Shown here piece after piece: positions 39,901-49,800 of a stretch of 64,000 nt of DNA. Numbering within the stretch: position 1 is the first letter of the stretch; each line of letters begins with the position of its first letter. The notes below the pieces were generated by a model. That model was not told where the DNA came from, did no database searches, and was given only the letters and a program-made list of their open reading frames with translations. Both the position numbers and the translations under genes were made by a program. Origin of the DNA: Agapetus fuscipes (taxonomy: Eukaryota; Arthropoda; Insecta; Trichoptera; Glossosomatidae); the NCBI GenBank assembly GCA_951799405.1, contig OX637339.1, positions 19,406,001 to 19,470,000 of the forward strand. Reading direction: 5' to 3'.

Positions 39901-40502
39901 CCACTTCCCCTGAAGTGGTTGGCGTGACACCAGCCCCCTGACCCGTAAAAATAAATAGGTCCCGAATCGCCAAACGCAACCCCTGCGGGGATAACGCACA
40001 CAAGAGGTTACACTTTATCAGTAGGTAGCTTAGTTGAATTAGATCTAGTTTACACTAATGCGTGGAGGAGTTCAAGAGACCGCAGGACCGTGGAGTCTTT
40101 TCCAAGGTCATCGCCAACGTCGGAGAAACCTAACAGGACACTCACAGAAGGACTAACATCTCAAAGCAGCCGCGAGGGAGCTTTCATCATAGAAATAGTT
40201 CAATCAACTTACAAACTGTCCAACTGTTTTCATCAGATCTTTCTCACTAAAGGTGGCCAGAGTCTTCTTATATTCCTCTTCCATTAAGTTCAGCTCTCTG
40301 TCGTAGGCCGCCTGAAACTTCTTTTTTGATAAGTCGGCTGAAAAATAAACAGAAAATATGTAAAATCAACATGTAAGTAGTTTTGAGAAATTTGTTTTTG
40401 AATTTTACCGCAAGTGGAAAACAGAGTGACCATATCGTCGACATTATCTGTGAAAAATTTGGTTCTCGGTTTCGCAGATTTAGGCTGCTTTGTGCGCGGC
40501 AT
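24700..40502 (-). CDS. borr: Borealin, chromosomal passenger complex subunit, 7 coding exons
   Basis: Borealin joins INCENP and survivin in a three-helix bundle that places Aurora B on centromeres and midzone in mitosis. Exons (5' to 3' on minus): 40502-40409, 40337-40213, 38854-38731, 30202-30134, 27668-27514, 25354-25263, 24898-24700. Phases agree and give 285 residues with TGA; human borealin has 280. Evidence: start MPRTKQPKSAKPRTK as in insect borealins; N-terminal helix FQAAYDRELNLMEEEYKKTL suited to the passenger bundle (about 38-73); basic Ser/Arg-rich middle with SRRRSSSAPQRYRTP; near the end MSGSPLLVNP and a helical VQQLTTLRNNLNIMVGMGQ matching the C-terminal dimerisation domain layout. 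Similarity is moderate because the family evolves fast. Its introns hold the LTR element and the nested palindrome; the last exon is tandemly copied downstream. Confidence 0.88.
24975..25070 (+). mobile_element. SINE-C 3' fragment
   Basis: AGGTCCTGAATCGCCACATG, CGACCCCTTC and GTTATACTACAGTGTAGCTT. Confidence 0.7.
25607..26570 (-). mobile_element. Short LTR retrotransposon, structurally complete, non-autonomous
   Basis: Two 164-bp direct LTRs (25607-25770, 26407-26570; TGTAAAGG...CACTACA) differ at one visible base. The target duplication GGAC flanks both ends. On the minus strand a primer-binding-like TGGTGACCCCGACG begins one base inside the 5' LTR and a purine tract GGAGGGGA lies just before the 3' LTR. 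Oriented opposite to the window, same strand as borealin, in its intron 6. Confidence 0.93.
25847..26353 (-). CDS. Gag-Pol-tail chimera of the LTR element
   Basis: Open frame of up to 168 codons; the likelier start is the internal MATGENPT at about codon 24. The first part (VKLAPFWKENAALWILRAET, FDHLVMSLDDAML) matches the start of Ty3/gypsy Gag capsids of arthropods. It passes through a Thr/Pro/Ala-rich linker and ends TRSGRKVHFPDRFY, the ending usual for Ty3/gypsy Pol. Protease, reverse transcriptase, RNase H and integrase are missing, so a large internal deletion fused the two ends and mobility would need a partner element. Confidence 0.75.
   Translation of the reverse strand: MFQPSVNKFSPKIEFENHFVKKKMATGENPTTCVAAVSVKLAPFWKENAALWILRAETQFRQANITVDITKFDHLVMSLDDAMLTIVADIVTAPPATEKYEALKKALLNAFHESEDTTETTNADPKPVPVVARENTPTTATPATPGTPATTTTTTRSGRKVHFPDRFY
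26575..27470. mobile_element. Foldback-like element with degenerate 15-bp motifs
   Basis: ATCGATGGTTAACTGGACAA (near 26864) is inverted as TTGTCCAGTTAACCATCGAT (near 27347). Both flanks carry motifs such as CACACGACAGTTCATC and GACCGAA, the same family as the array at 33772-33948. No coding sequence. Confidence 0.6.
27712..27850 (+). mobile_element. SINE-C head and body fragment
   Basis: GTCTGGTAGAGTGCTTGCAT, TTCCATGCCGAGAGCTCGGG, then ATTTTAAACCCAAAATGACG. Confidence 0.7.
28030..28324. mobile_element. MITE with GGGGCCGTCCATAAATTACC ends, intact
   Basis: About 295 bp with inverted ends (GCTGTCCATATATTACGTCA / GGCCGTCCATAAATTACCTC) and two long G runs. Reference copy for the split element at 7668-9987. 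Confidence 0.85.
28695..29205 (+). mobile_element. LINE-c-like 3' fragment
   Basis: A 140-codon open frame encodes RLQSLQNAAARLIYGGSKYC, LHWLRISERIDYKLCLMVFK, FGNRSFRVAGPAAWNALPER and LKSFLFSR, the usual RT C-terminus; 3' UTR ends AAAAAGGCGCATATAAATCC then ATT repeats. Confidence 0.85.
29278..29532 (-). mobile_element. Rep-A copy, full length
   Basis: Subtype with ATATATATCATTTAAGAT and GCGCTAACACATGCCGCATG. Confidence 0.9.
29865..30043. mobile_element. Hairpin MITE
   Basis: GGGCTGGAAGTCTCATCACC on the left is inverted as GGTGGTGATGATGCTTAAAGCCC on the right (read in two parts), with an inner match ATATTGGTAATATTTGTAT. Related internal sequence at 38392-38627. Confidence 0.75.
30365..30650 (+). 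mobile_element. LINE-b 3' fragment
   Basis: ATGAGATGGTTCGGACATCT, then GAAGACCGAGGAAGGAATGG and CTAGTGGAATGGCAGTAGGA; frameshifted. Begins 160 bp from a borealin exon. Confidence 0.75.
30910..30995 (+). mobile_element. SINE-C internal fragment
   Basis: AAACCCAAAATAAATAAAAA, TTTACTCAGCTTTCACAATA and AAAACCAGCCCCTT. Confidence 0.5.
31737..31807 (+). repeat. tRNA-like unit, left arm
   Basis: GTTCTGGCGTAATGGCGTGC followed 40 bp later by B-box GGTTCGAATCCGG. Its inverted twin lies at about 34818-34888. Cloverleaf not convincing; likely a SINE head or tRNA relic. Confidence 0.5.
31957..32545 (+). mobile_element. SINE-D with internal duplication, left arm
   Basis: Head GTTATGGCCGAGTGGGCCAG with B-box GGTTCGATCCCCG is present twice (near 31965 and 32308). 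Between them is a 33-bp-armed hairpin around AGGTTACGGGGCGA. The tail GCATTCCTCTTCACAAAT closes the unit. Confidence 0.8.
33298..33628 (+). mobile_element. SINE-C copy, full length, in the palindrome loop
   Basis: GTCCGGTCAGTAGCTCAGAG head, B-box GATTCGATCCCCA, body CAAGAAATAAGAAACCTGCT, 3' end CTATACGTGCAGCTTAGTTG. Confidence 0.9.
33772..33948. repeat. Degenerate 15-bp tandem array
   Basis: About eleven units of the form TGTCKTTGGCCGAAA, TGTCGTGTGACCGATT, TGTCTTTGGACGGGT, TGTCGTTGACCGATT. A shorter inverted set lies at 32577-32675 in the other arm and a looser one at 26625-26790. Confidence 0.85.
33955..34205 (-). mobile_element. Rep-A inserted in the right palindrome arm
   Basis: Breaks the arm between GTGTGAAATTTTTATAT and ATATATATTTTTTAA; absent from the left arm, so it arrived after the inverted arrangement formed. 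Confidence 0.9.
34228..34673 (-). mobile_element. SINE-D, right arm
   Basis: Inverted partner of 31957-32545 but with a single head; the duplication is therefore restricted to the left arm. Confidence 0.8.
35438..35813 (+). mobile_element. LINE-b 3' copy inserted in the hAT-like palindrome
   Basis: 108 codons open: [52 protein letters not shown], ending GGTGHP. The uninterrupted site ATTTTGTTTAAGCTTTATAA is kept in the opposite arm near 36495. Confidence 0.9.
35964..36225 (+). mobile_element. Rep-A inserted in the hAT-like palindrome
   Basis: Sits between AAAAAAAGC and AGAAGCAAC; the opposite arm reads through without it. No target duplication is evident at this site. Confidence 0.9.
36226..36362. 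repeat. Near-perfect palindrome, centre of the foldback
   Basis: AAGCAACTTTCGTTTTTCG at one end is inverted at the other; the arms meet around GAAACGAAGTTGCTTGAAGC. Expected to form a strong hairpin and be hard to clone or sequence. Confidence 0.9.
36925..37215 (+). mobile_element. SINE-C 3' half split by a LINE-c tail
   Basis: SINE sequence from GGAAGCTAGGAAACCCCATC to CCCCTTCATTGAGAAC, then at 37045-37180 a minus-oriented LINE-c end (CGCCGTTTTAGTGTGTATCA, CCGATCATGGATAAGACTTT), then the SINE end ACACTAAATGTGTGGATTAG. Confidence 0.8.
37405..37525 (-). mobile_element. Rep-A partial copy
   Basis: Tail half only, ending ACATAAACCCTG, head-to-head with the next copy. Confidence 0.7.
37530..38005 (+). 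mobile_element. Rep-A copy split by a small hairpin element
   Basis: Rep-A sequence to ACACATCGCACACTTAAT, then a 233-bp hairpin element (37686-37918; ends ATAAAGAG.AATAACTCAAAA), then TAAGCGTGCGACATGTCTGT to the tail. Confidence 0.75.
38158..38390 (+). mobile_element. SINE-B copy
   Basis: Head GACCGGTCAGTAGTCTAGTT; the B-box region is damaged (GGTTGTGGGTGAGCAC); ends ACCTCTGCGGAACTACAACA. Confidence 0.8.
38392..38627. mobile_element. MITE with CTATTCTTAGACAT ends
   Basis: GGAACTATTCTTAGACATTT on the left is inverted as ATGTCTAAGAATAGCCCC; inner arms ACGCTTTGACAAACTAATGATG also pair. Lies about 100 bp from a borealin exon. Confidence 0.8.
38905..39160. mobile_element. Element G copy with target duplication
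   Basis: TGCTGGAGTGATGTTTTCCG on the left is inverted as CGGAAAACATCACTCCAGCA on the right, over about 70 bp. TACACAT flanks both sides and the split host is a minus-strand SINE-C 3' end (38880-38904 and 39161-39240). Confidence 0.75.
39285..39545 (+). mobile_element. LINE-d UTR end plus Rep-A, shortened
   Basis: TTGTTGATTTGAAAAATGTA then ATGTTCCTTG, skipping the GACTTATAGG block, then Rep-A to ATATTTTGCAACTTAGATTA. Confidence 0.75.
39712..40045 (+). mobile_element. SINE-C copy, full length
   Basis: GTTTGGTCGATGGCTCAGTT head, degraded B-box GTTTGAATCCCACC, body with ACTTCCCCTGAAGTGGTTGG, 3' end GTAGCTTAGTTG. Confidence 0.9.
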
Positions 40503-40871
40503 TTTGATGTAGTTTTTACAAATAAAAACTTTCTTTTTCAACGACACTTCAGTCACAAAAAAACTGATTTGATTTTCAAAAAATAACGAGCTTTCTTGTA
40601 GATATCATTTATACCAACTTTAAGATACAAATATTTTCATAGACTAGATGTACAACTAATGTCAAAATATTAACTTTTATACCAATATTTTCTTAAAAAA
40701 GTAAGTTTTATGTATGTAAAAATAAATAAAATGAGCAAATGATTTTTTTTTCATTTAATCACTGCATTTTTCAATAATTGATGAGTTTGGTTCACAAAAC
40801 GGATTTTAAAAGAGCACGGAATCATGAATACCGATGCTTGCTGACTTAAAAGTCAATTGTTATGATATACA
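40503..40871. promoter_or_regulatory. Head-to-head intergenic region of borealin and saxophone
   Basis: 369 bp between start codons, AT-rich, free of recognisable repeats although both first introns are repeat-laden. Probably contains both promoters; no motif strong enough to name. Confidence 0.45.
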
Positions 40872-43800
40872 ATGGCGACCGTCAGGACGGTGAAATGTTT
40901 AATAATTCTATTTCTTGTCAAATCCTGCCAAGGTAAATAATAAAAACCATATATTTACACTACTATAAATAAAATGATCAATCCTACAAAATAAATGCAC
41001 TTCCCGCGTGTTAAATTTCAATGCAAATCTCATTTGCCTTATGTCAACCACTCCATCAAGTCGCTTTGAAAATAAGCATCTGTGTTTTGTTTTGTGTTTT
41101 TCAGTCTTGATTTGGATATACAATGAATGTTAACCATATAATAATGTTCAGTGTAATGTATTTAAGATGAATTGATGGTGTTTTTGTGATAATAGTGCTC
41201 CATTTGATGGTTAAATTATGTTTTTTTGGATGCAGGTGGCATTCGCTTTGGCGGTCTCAGAGAGGAGTCTTTAGATGACGATGGAGGCCCCCCAGAGCCT
41301 CCGCTGGACAGTGGACAGCTCCAGTTACCGATGAGGCCTCAAGCTAGTACAGCTCTGCACCACCAAAAGTAAAAATAAACCTTAGTTAATGCTTTATTTA
41401 CTTAGCTTCCATTGCTATCCTACAAACATAAGTTTTGTATTTACCTCAGCGTTGTTTTAAATGCACTCAATTCATTGACTCATAGGTTAGTATGAGGCTG
41501 ACCACCCATACTGTCAGAAATGGTTCACTTTGTCACCCCTGTGTCAGGGGAGATCTGCAAAAGTTGTAGGGTTTATGTTCATTTGAGGTTTGGATTTTAT
41601 TTGTAAGCGCGAACTTACACTTGTCTGTGGGCATTCATTTAATATGAATCTAAAATCTAAATCTAAGCTGCAAAGATAATGTATCATTGATAATCATATT
41701 AAATGCATTCCCACGAGCAGACATGCATAATTTCGCACTTACACATGCCGCAGGTGGACCTACAATATAAAAAACTCAATCTCAAATGAACATAAGCCCT
41801 GCAACTCTTGTCGACCTTCCCTGAAGCAGGGGTGACATTGGCAAAGTGAACCTTTAATGTTAATATATCTTTGCAACTTAGATTACAGATATCATCTGGG
41901 GAGAAAGAAATATTTGATTGCTTTGCCTGAGCATCCTAGCCGAAAAAATATGTGATATCAATCCCTTTTGAATTTAAATAAGATTTATCCGGTGTTGGAC
42001 TTTTATTGAATCTAATCTAATCTAATCTAAGCTGCAAAGATATATATCATTTAAGATTTATATTAAATGCATTCCCACAAGCAGACATGTATAATTTCGC
42101 GCTAACACATGCCACATGTGGACCTACAATATAAAAACCCAATCTCAAATGAACATAAGCTCTGCAACTCTTGCCGTCCTTCCCTGAAACAGGGGTGACA
42201 TTGGCAAAGTGAACCATTTTTTACAGTATGGGTGGTCAGCCTCATACCAACCTATAAGTCAAGGACATACCATGATACAGTAATAAGACGAGCCACCACA
42301 AAGGGTTACAGTATGGGTGGTCAGCTGCATATCAATCCATAAGTCAAGGAATGAAATATTTATTAATTTTATTTGTATAATTCATGCAATGCCAGGAAAA
42401 GAAGAATGAGAAAAAGGTAAGCAATCGAGACATTGACATTTCTAGAAATCTGCCTCCTCGATCAACCACAGCCACCACTACCTGTTGATGGTTTTCCTCC
42501 TCCAGTTCCAGACACCTACCGCATGACATACCCATGTTATGGCTAAGGCCCGGTGAGCATTGCTACTCAATAAACATATACTGAATGAAAAGGACGCACT
42601 TCTGTCAATCGTGTAGGTAGTTTTTCTTATCAGCTTAAAGTTACACAAGCTTACCATGAAAATACCGGTCCTAAGGGTTCTAAATAAGAGAAACCTCTCT
42701 GAAAATTGGTCTTGAAATGAACATCAGTAAAACAAAAATTATGAGCCCAACAAACGAAAGCCTAAACATCAACAACAAACACATAGAGGCTGTAAACGAA
42801 TATATCTACCTTGGACACAAGATCAAAATGGGAAAGGAAAACCAAACTGCAGAGATACCCAGACGAATAGGATTGGGCTGGGCAGCTTTTGGAAAATTAA
42901 AGCACATACTCGAAAATAAAGACATCCCAATGAACCTAAAGAGAAAGATCTACGAGACTTGCATCCTCCCTGTGACAACATATGGCCTAGAAACCATCTC
43001 GCTAACCGCAGTGAGCGTCCATAAATTAAAGTGCTCACAACGATCCATGGAAAGACGGATGTTGGGAATAAGTCTTAAAGATAGAAAAAGAAACGAAGAC
43101 ATCAGACACCTAACAAAAGTCACAGACATCATGGATCGTATTGCAAAACTAAAATGGCAATGGGCAGGCCATATGGCAAGACGAGATGACAACCGATGGG
43201 CAACGAAAATCCTCAAGTGGCGACCATGGGAAGATAAAAGAAGCGTCGGCAGACCACAAAAAAGATGGTCAGATGACATTGTTCCAGTCGCGGGGCGGAA
43301 ATGGATTCAGAGGGCACAGGATAGAAAGGAGTGGAGAAACATGGAAGAGGCCTATATCCAGCAGTGGAGAGATGGCTAAGGAAGAAGAAGAAGAAGAAGG
43401 GTTCTAAATGAATGCGGAGTAAAAGAAAGCGTCCAAAGAAGTGTGATGCGATGGTTTGGATTTATTGAAAGGATGAATGAAGACCGACTGACAAAAAGAG
43501 TGTATAAAGGGAATGTAATGGGTAAGCGTGGAAGGGGAAGACCTAGGAAACAATGGATTGATCAGATAAATGAGATTGCGAATGAATGGAATTTACAGAG
43601 TGGAAACAAGAGAAGAGCATGTATGAAAAGAGTGATGAAATTAGATGAGATGAAAGAAGTATGCAAGGACAGAGTCAAGTGGAGGCACTTGTGTGGAGGT
43701 ACTGGCCACCCCTAGAGGAAAGGCGGCAGGATACAAGACAAGCCAAGTTTGGTTACTGTAACTGTAACTGTAACTCTGTCGCCATTCCGCTAGGGGTGGC

Positions 43801-46800
43801 CAGAGCCTCTGCAGAGTTGCCTCCATTTTTTCCTATCCTTACATACCTCTTTCAATTCATTCATATCCATCACCTTTTTCATGCATTTTCTTCTTTTACG
43901 CTCACTTTGTATATCCCATTTTTTCACAATCTCCTCAATCTGATCACTCCATACTTTTCTCGGTCGTCCCTTCCCTCTTTTTCCTTTCACACTTTCTTTG
44001 TATACATACTTTGTCAGTCTATCATCGTTCATTCTTTCCACATGCCCAAACCATCTCATCACATTCTTTTGTACCTTAACTTTCACATCCTCTTTCAAAT
44101 TACATTCTTTTTTTACCCATTCATTCCTAACTCTATCCCTCAGAGTTTTTCCTGTCATGCTTCTCAAATGCTTCATTTCCACCGTACATACTTTACTCAT
44201 TTCGCTATCATTCACTGTCCATGCTTCACTTCCATACATCAAAGTCGGTAACAATATGCCATTGTGTACCGCCATTCTCAGATCCATCGTCAATCGCTTG
44301 TTCTTTGCTATTCTTCCTATTGCACCGACCACTTGCTTGCCCTTACACATCCTATTCTCAAGTTCTCTTGTCATCTTTCCATTCTTCTCAAACATACTTC
44401 CCAAGTATCTAAATTCATCCACAATTTCAACTTTCGTACCATTCAACATGAGCGTGCATTCTTCATTTTCATCCATTCTGTTTTCATTTGGTTGCACCAA
44501 ATAAAATAAAAATAATTCTGAAGCACTATTCTGCTGAATTCCTTACGTCCTTAATGTGAGGAGAATGTGATTCTTGTCCAAAAATAAGCTGTACTGTGAA
44601 TCTAGCAAGCTCCGACTTGGATTGATATCGAAAGTGCAAGGAATTTGATGATGATGAGTTGGTGATTTCTTTATTACACCGTTTCGTGATGTAGTCGCTC
44701 CAAGGGCGCTTGTGCATGTGATGCCAGAAATTTGCATGTCTGCAGTGCATTTTGGAACTTTCCATGGTCCTCTAGCTCTCTCACATGATGTGGCAGGTGG
44801 TTCCAGGCCGGAGGACCAGCTACTGAAAATGCACGCTCTCCAAATACTGTGTTTTTACTCTTCTGATTGGCAATTCAAGACGTGACTTTTTTAGCAGAAG
44901 AGCGCTTCTAGTTATAAAAACTTTTGAGCTAGTTGCTTAAGGCAAATCTGCCACGATCACAGACCATTTGGGAATAAGGATTGGAGTCCAGGATTATATG
45001 AAGGACTCACCAAATTCCCCTGATGGTCTGATTGGGATTAAAAAAAAGTGATTAGTACTATAAGCGCGGATCCGCATTCCACATGGAACATTAATAGAGA
45101 TTATAGATTAGAGATAGACCAGTCCGTAGTCCAGTGGTAATACTTCGGACTCGTGAATAGAAGGTTGTGAGTTCGAATCCCGGCAGAGCACAAAAAAATA
45201 CCATTTATATTTTCTAAGTTGCTCTTCGCTGAGTTGAAAAATTCATAAACCTTTACCAAAGCCCGGTCATGTAAAGGTCCCTCCAGCCTTACAGAATTAT
45301 ATATATAAATAGAAACTGGGTCTTGCTTGAGAATTGGCGCTTTGTATATATATATATACAAATGGACGATTTATTTGAAAAGCGCCGTTTTTGTGTGTAG
45401 CATACCTCAAGGGCCCTTTGATTGTTTTTTTTTTTTTTTAGTTCGTTCTTATTACTAAAATCACTGCACAAACACACACACACACAAACAAAGCACAAAC
45501 TCCTAGTCCTTATAAGACTCACTAAATAGGAAAGTCTTCAATTTTTTCTTGAACATTATTTCTGGTTTCGCAGTTCTGACTTCTAAGGGCAGCCTGTTCC
45601 ACTGCACAGGTGCTCCATTGTAGAAGGCTCGGTCACCAAAGCGAGTCGCACCAGGTCTCTGCGGTTCGCTTAGTCTAACCCCGCCAGACACAGTCGATCG
45701 CAGTACCAAGTTACTTGTGCTGAACTGCTGGGATAGGAGCTCCACCAAATATGTAGGAGCCGCACCAGGTCTCTGCGGTTCGCTTAGTCTAACCCCGCCA
45801 GACACAGTCGATCGCAGTACCAAGTTACTTGTGCTAAACTGCTGGGATAGGAGCTCCACCAAATATGTAGGAGCCGCACCATTGAGAGCCTTGTACACCA
45901 TAAGGCACACCTTGTAGGCCACTCTTTCTGGGGATTTCAGCCAGTGTAAATTCTTCAAAATAGGAGTAATGTGGCCAAACTTCCCAGTCCCGAAGATCAG
46001 CCTTGCAGCGGCGTTTAGTACTGACTGCAGCCTGTTGTACTGTATCTTTGTCTGCCCTGAGTAGATTGCACTGCAATAATCTACCCGAGACAGGACAAAG
46101 GCATTTACAAGTGTCTTCAATGCATCAGGGGGAAGGCATCTGCAAATCGCCTTGATCTGGCGCAGCCCAAAGAAAGACGCCGACACTGTTTTATCCAGCT
46201 GAGAACTGAGTGACAAATCTGTACCTAGCCGCACTCCTAGTAAATCCACTGTTTTTGAAGGGTGGATGTCGTCTCCTCCCGATAGGGGCAGTGGCGTGTT
46301 AAGGTCTAGAAGATATTGCCGTTTTGCAGTGGCAGCCCAGAGAATTTCGGTCTTCTTGGGATTTAGTACTAGCCTATTGGTTGCCATCCAGACTTGTATT
46401 TTATCAATACACATGGACTTTCTTGCTTTCAGCCCTTTGTAGCGACTACCAAGCTCATAAAAAGTCCGGTTGATAGCTCAGTTGGCAGAATGCTTGCATT
46501 CCATGCTGAGAGCAAGGGTTCGATCTCAAGGTGTACTCAGCCTCCACAAGAAATGAAAATCAGACCCCCCGAGAGCTGGGAAACCCCCACTTCAACTGAA
46601 AGTGGTTGATGTGAGGCCGGCCCCCTTACTCGTGAAAATAAATAGGTCCTGGATCGCCACATGCGACCCCTTCGGGGACGGGGATGGTGAGGACTTGTAT
46701 GTAATGAATTGAATGTTGCAGGTTCAACTGTCACTGGTGTGACCCGCCCAACTGTGTGCCGCTGCCCAGTAGCTGCCGCAATGCTATACAGGTAATACTC

Positions 46801-49800
46801 ATGCGGATAATCATTGTTACCAATTTCATTTCTCTTTGTGATCTTAGTTTCTCCAATTGAATGCAAATTTTTGTACAGGCAAAATAGGCTGATGAATTAA
46901 AAAAATAAATATATTTACATCAGGATTGCAATTTTGATAGCACCGCTAACGGCAGTATTTACTTTCAATGCACCATCAATAATAAATAATAGTATTCGGA
47001 TGATTTATTTGGTGAGCGCTGAATCTCACTTCAAGAGCCCTCTGCCAGCTTAGTCGTCGCTGTAGAAATTGTGAATTCTCAAGCAAGACCAAGTTGATGT
47101 AAGGCTGGATGGGTCTATGGTGACCGGTCTTTTGCAAAGGCAGATTAGTTTTTCAACCGACTGAAGATCATTTTCTGTGCTTCGCTGACATTCAAACCCT
47201 CTTCCTTGTTAGATTTAGGTTGGAGTGCCAGTCATTTGACATATTTACAATAATAGAATGCTGAAATGATGTAAGAATGCTTATAACGGCTCGTCTAATA
47301 TCTGATTAATGAGAAATTTAAACCTCTACCCTCTGATTATGAGTCCAAAGTGTTAATCACTAGACTGTAGACCTTCTTCACTAGGCCACTTTCAATGACT
47401 CTATCTCCGTTCCTCATGAAACTTACTTAGTGACAGAGCAACTGCAGCTAGGAGTGCAATAGGGAAGTATCACATTTTTTTGTTATTGTATAAAATGGAA
47501 GAATACATTTTTTAAAATGCATCTGAGTTTTTAAAAAAAATATATCTTGATTAGTTTTAAAACTAAAGCTCTTTAAAATTAGCGTATTCTCGATTTTCGG
47601 AAAAAAGGTAATTTTGTTTATTTAGGCAGATATGACGGCGATGCATTTTCGGAGTGTAGGTATCGGCGCGCCCAGTAGCGAATCTTGACGTCAAGATTCG
47701 CGAAGTCGAACGCGTTGCGTTTTGGCGCGACTAAAATTCTCCACATTTTATTTTTGAAAATTATCAATGACATTTTTATTTTTACTACACAAAAAATATA
47801 TGGTTGTGATCCTTGAAATGTACTCTACAGAACCGTATTATTTTCAACCGTTTTCCCTACCACTGCAACTACCCTATTGTAGCCCAGCCTTCTCGTATAC
47901 ATTTGTTAATTTACATGAGCTGTTGTGTGCTTGCAGTGCTACAAGTCGCACGTGCGGGACTCCATGGGCGAGGAGAGCTTCTCCCGTGGCTGCATCATAG
48001 AGCCCGACCAGCTCACTATGCTGTGCCATCCCCTCACCAACTCCAGGTCAGTCCACACCAGACATTCATGCTCCCACACACAACACACCAGCTCACCATC
48101 CCCTCACCAACTCCAGGTCAGTCCACACCAGACATTCATGCTCCCACACACAACACACCAGCTCACCATCCCCTCACCAACTCCAGGTCAGTCCACACCA
48201 GACATTCATGCTCCCACACACAACACACCAGCTCACCATCCCCTCACCAATTCCAGGTCAGTCCACACCAGACATTCATGCTCCCACACACAACACACCA
48301 GCTCACCATCCCCTCACCAACTCCAGGTCAGTCCACACCAGACATTCATGCTCCCACACACAACACACCAGCTCACCATCCCCTCACCAACTCCAGGTCA
48401 GTCCACACCAGACATTCATGCTCCCACACACAACACACCAGCTCACCATCCCCTCACCAACTCCAGGTCAGTCCACACCAGACATTCATGCTCCCACACA
48501 CAACACACCAGCTCACCATCCCCTCACCAACTCCAGGTCAGTCCACACCAGACATTCATGCTCCCACACACAACACACCAGCTCACCATCCCCTCACCAA
48601 CTCCAGGTCAGTCCACACCAGACATTCATGCTCCCACACACAACACACCAGCTCACCATCCCCTCACCAATTCCAGGTCAGTCCACACCAGACATTCATG
48701 CTCCCACACACAACACACCAGCTCACCATCCCCTCACCAACTCCAGGTCAGTCCACACCAGACATTCATGCTCCCACACACAACACACCAGCTCACCATC
48801 CCCTCACCAACTCCAGGTCAGTCCACACCAGACATTCATGCTCCCACACACAACACACCAGCTCACCATCCCCTCACCAACTCCAGGTCAGTCCACACCA
48901 GACATTCATGCTCCCACACACAACACACCAGCTCACCATCCCCTCACCAATTCCAGGTCAGTCCACACCAGACATTCATGCTCCCACACACAACACACCA
49001 GCTCACCATCCCCTCACCAACTCCAGGTCAGTCCACACCAGACATTCATGCTCCCACACACAACACACCAGCTCACCATCCCCTCACCAACTCCAGGTCA
49101 GTCCACACCAGACATTCATGCTCCCACACACAACACACCAGCTCACCATCCCCTCACCAATTCCAGGTCAGTCCACACCAGACATTCATGCTCCCACACA
49201 CAACACACCAGCTCACCATCCCCTCACCAACTCCAGGTCAGTCCACACCAGACATTCATGCTCCCACACACAACACACCAGCTCACCATCCCCTCACCAA
49301 CTCCAGGTCAGTCCACACCAGACATTCATGCTCCCACACACAACACACCAGCTCACCATCCCCTCACCAATTCCAGGTCAGTCCACACCAGACATTCATG
49401 CTCCCACACACAACACACCAGCTCACCATCCCCTCACCAACTCCAGGTCAGTCCACACCAGACATTCATGCTCCCACACACAACACACCAGCTCACCATC
49501 CCCTCACCAACTCCAGGTCAGTCCACACCAGACATTCATGCTCCCACACACAACACACCAGCTCACCATCCCCTCACCAACTCCAGGTCAGTCCACACCA
49601 GACATTCATGCTCCCACACACAACACACCAGCTCACCATCCCCTCACCAACTCCAGGTCAGTCCACACCAGACATTCATGCTCCCACACACAACACACCA
49701 GCTCACCATCCCCTCACCAACTCCAGGTCAGTCCACACCAGACATTCATGCTCCCACACACAACACACCAGCTCACCATCCCCTCACCAACTCCAGGTCA

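Noticed and set aside
42717..43379. 220-codon ORF as a host gene
   Set aside because: [11 protein letters not shown] and RD.KEWR motifs with a GAA-repeat tail mark it as a LINE reverse transcriptase end.
45503..46414. 303-codon ORF as a host gene
   Set aside because: Reverse transcriptase C-terminus of LINE-c; many related fragments in the window.
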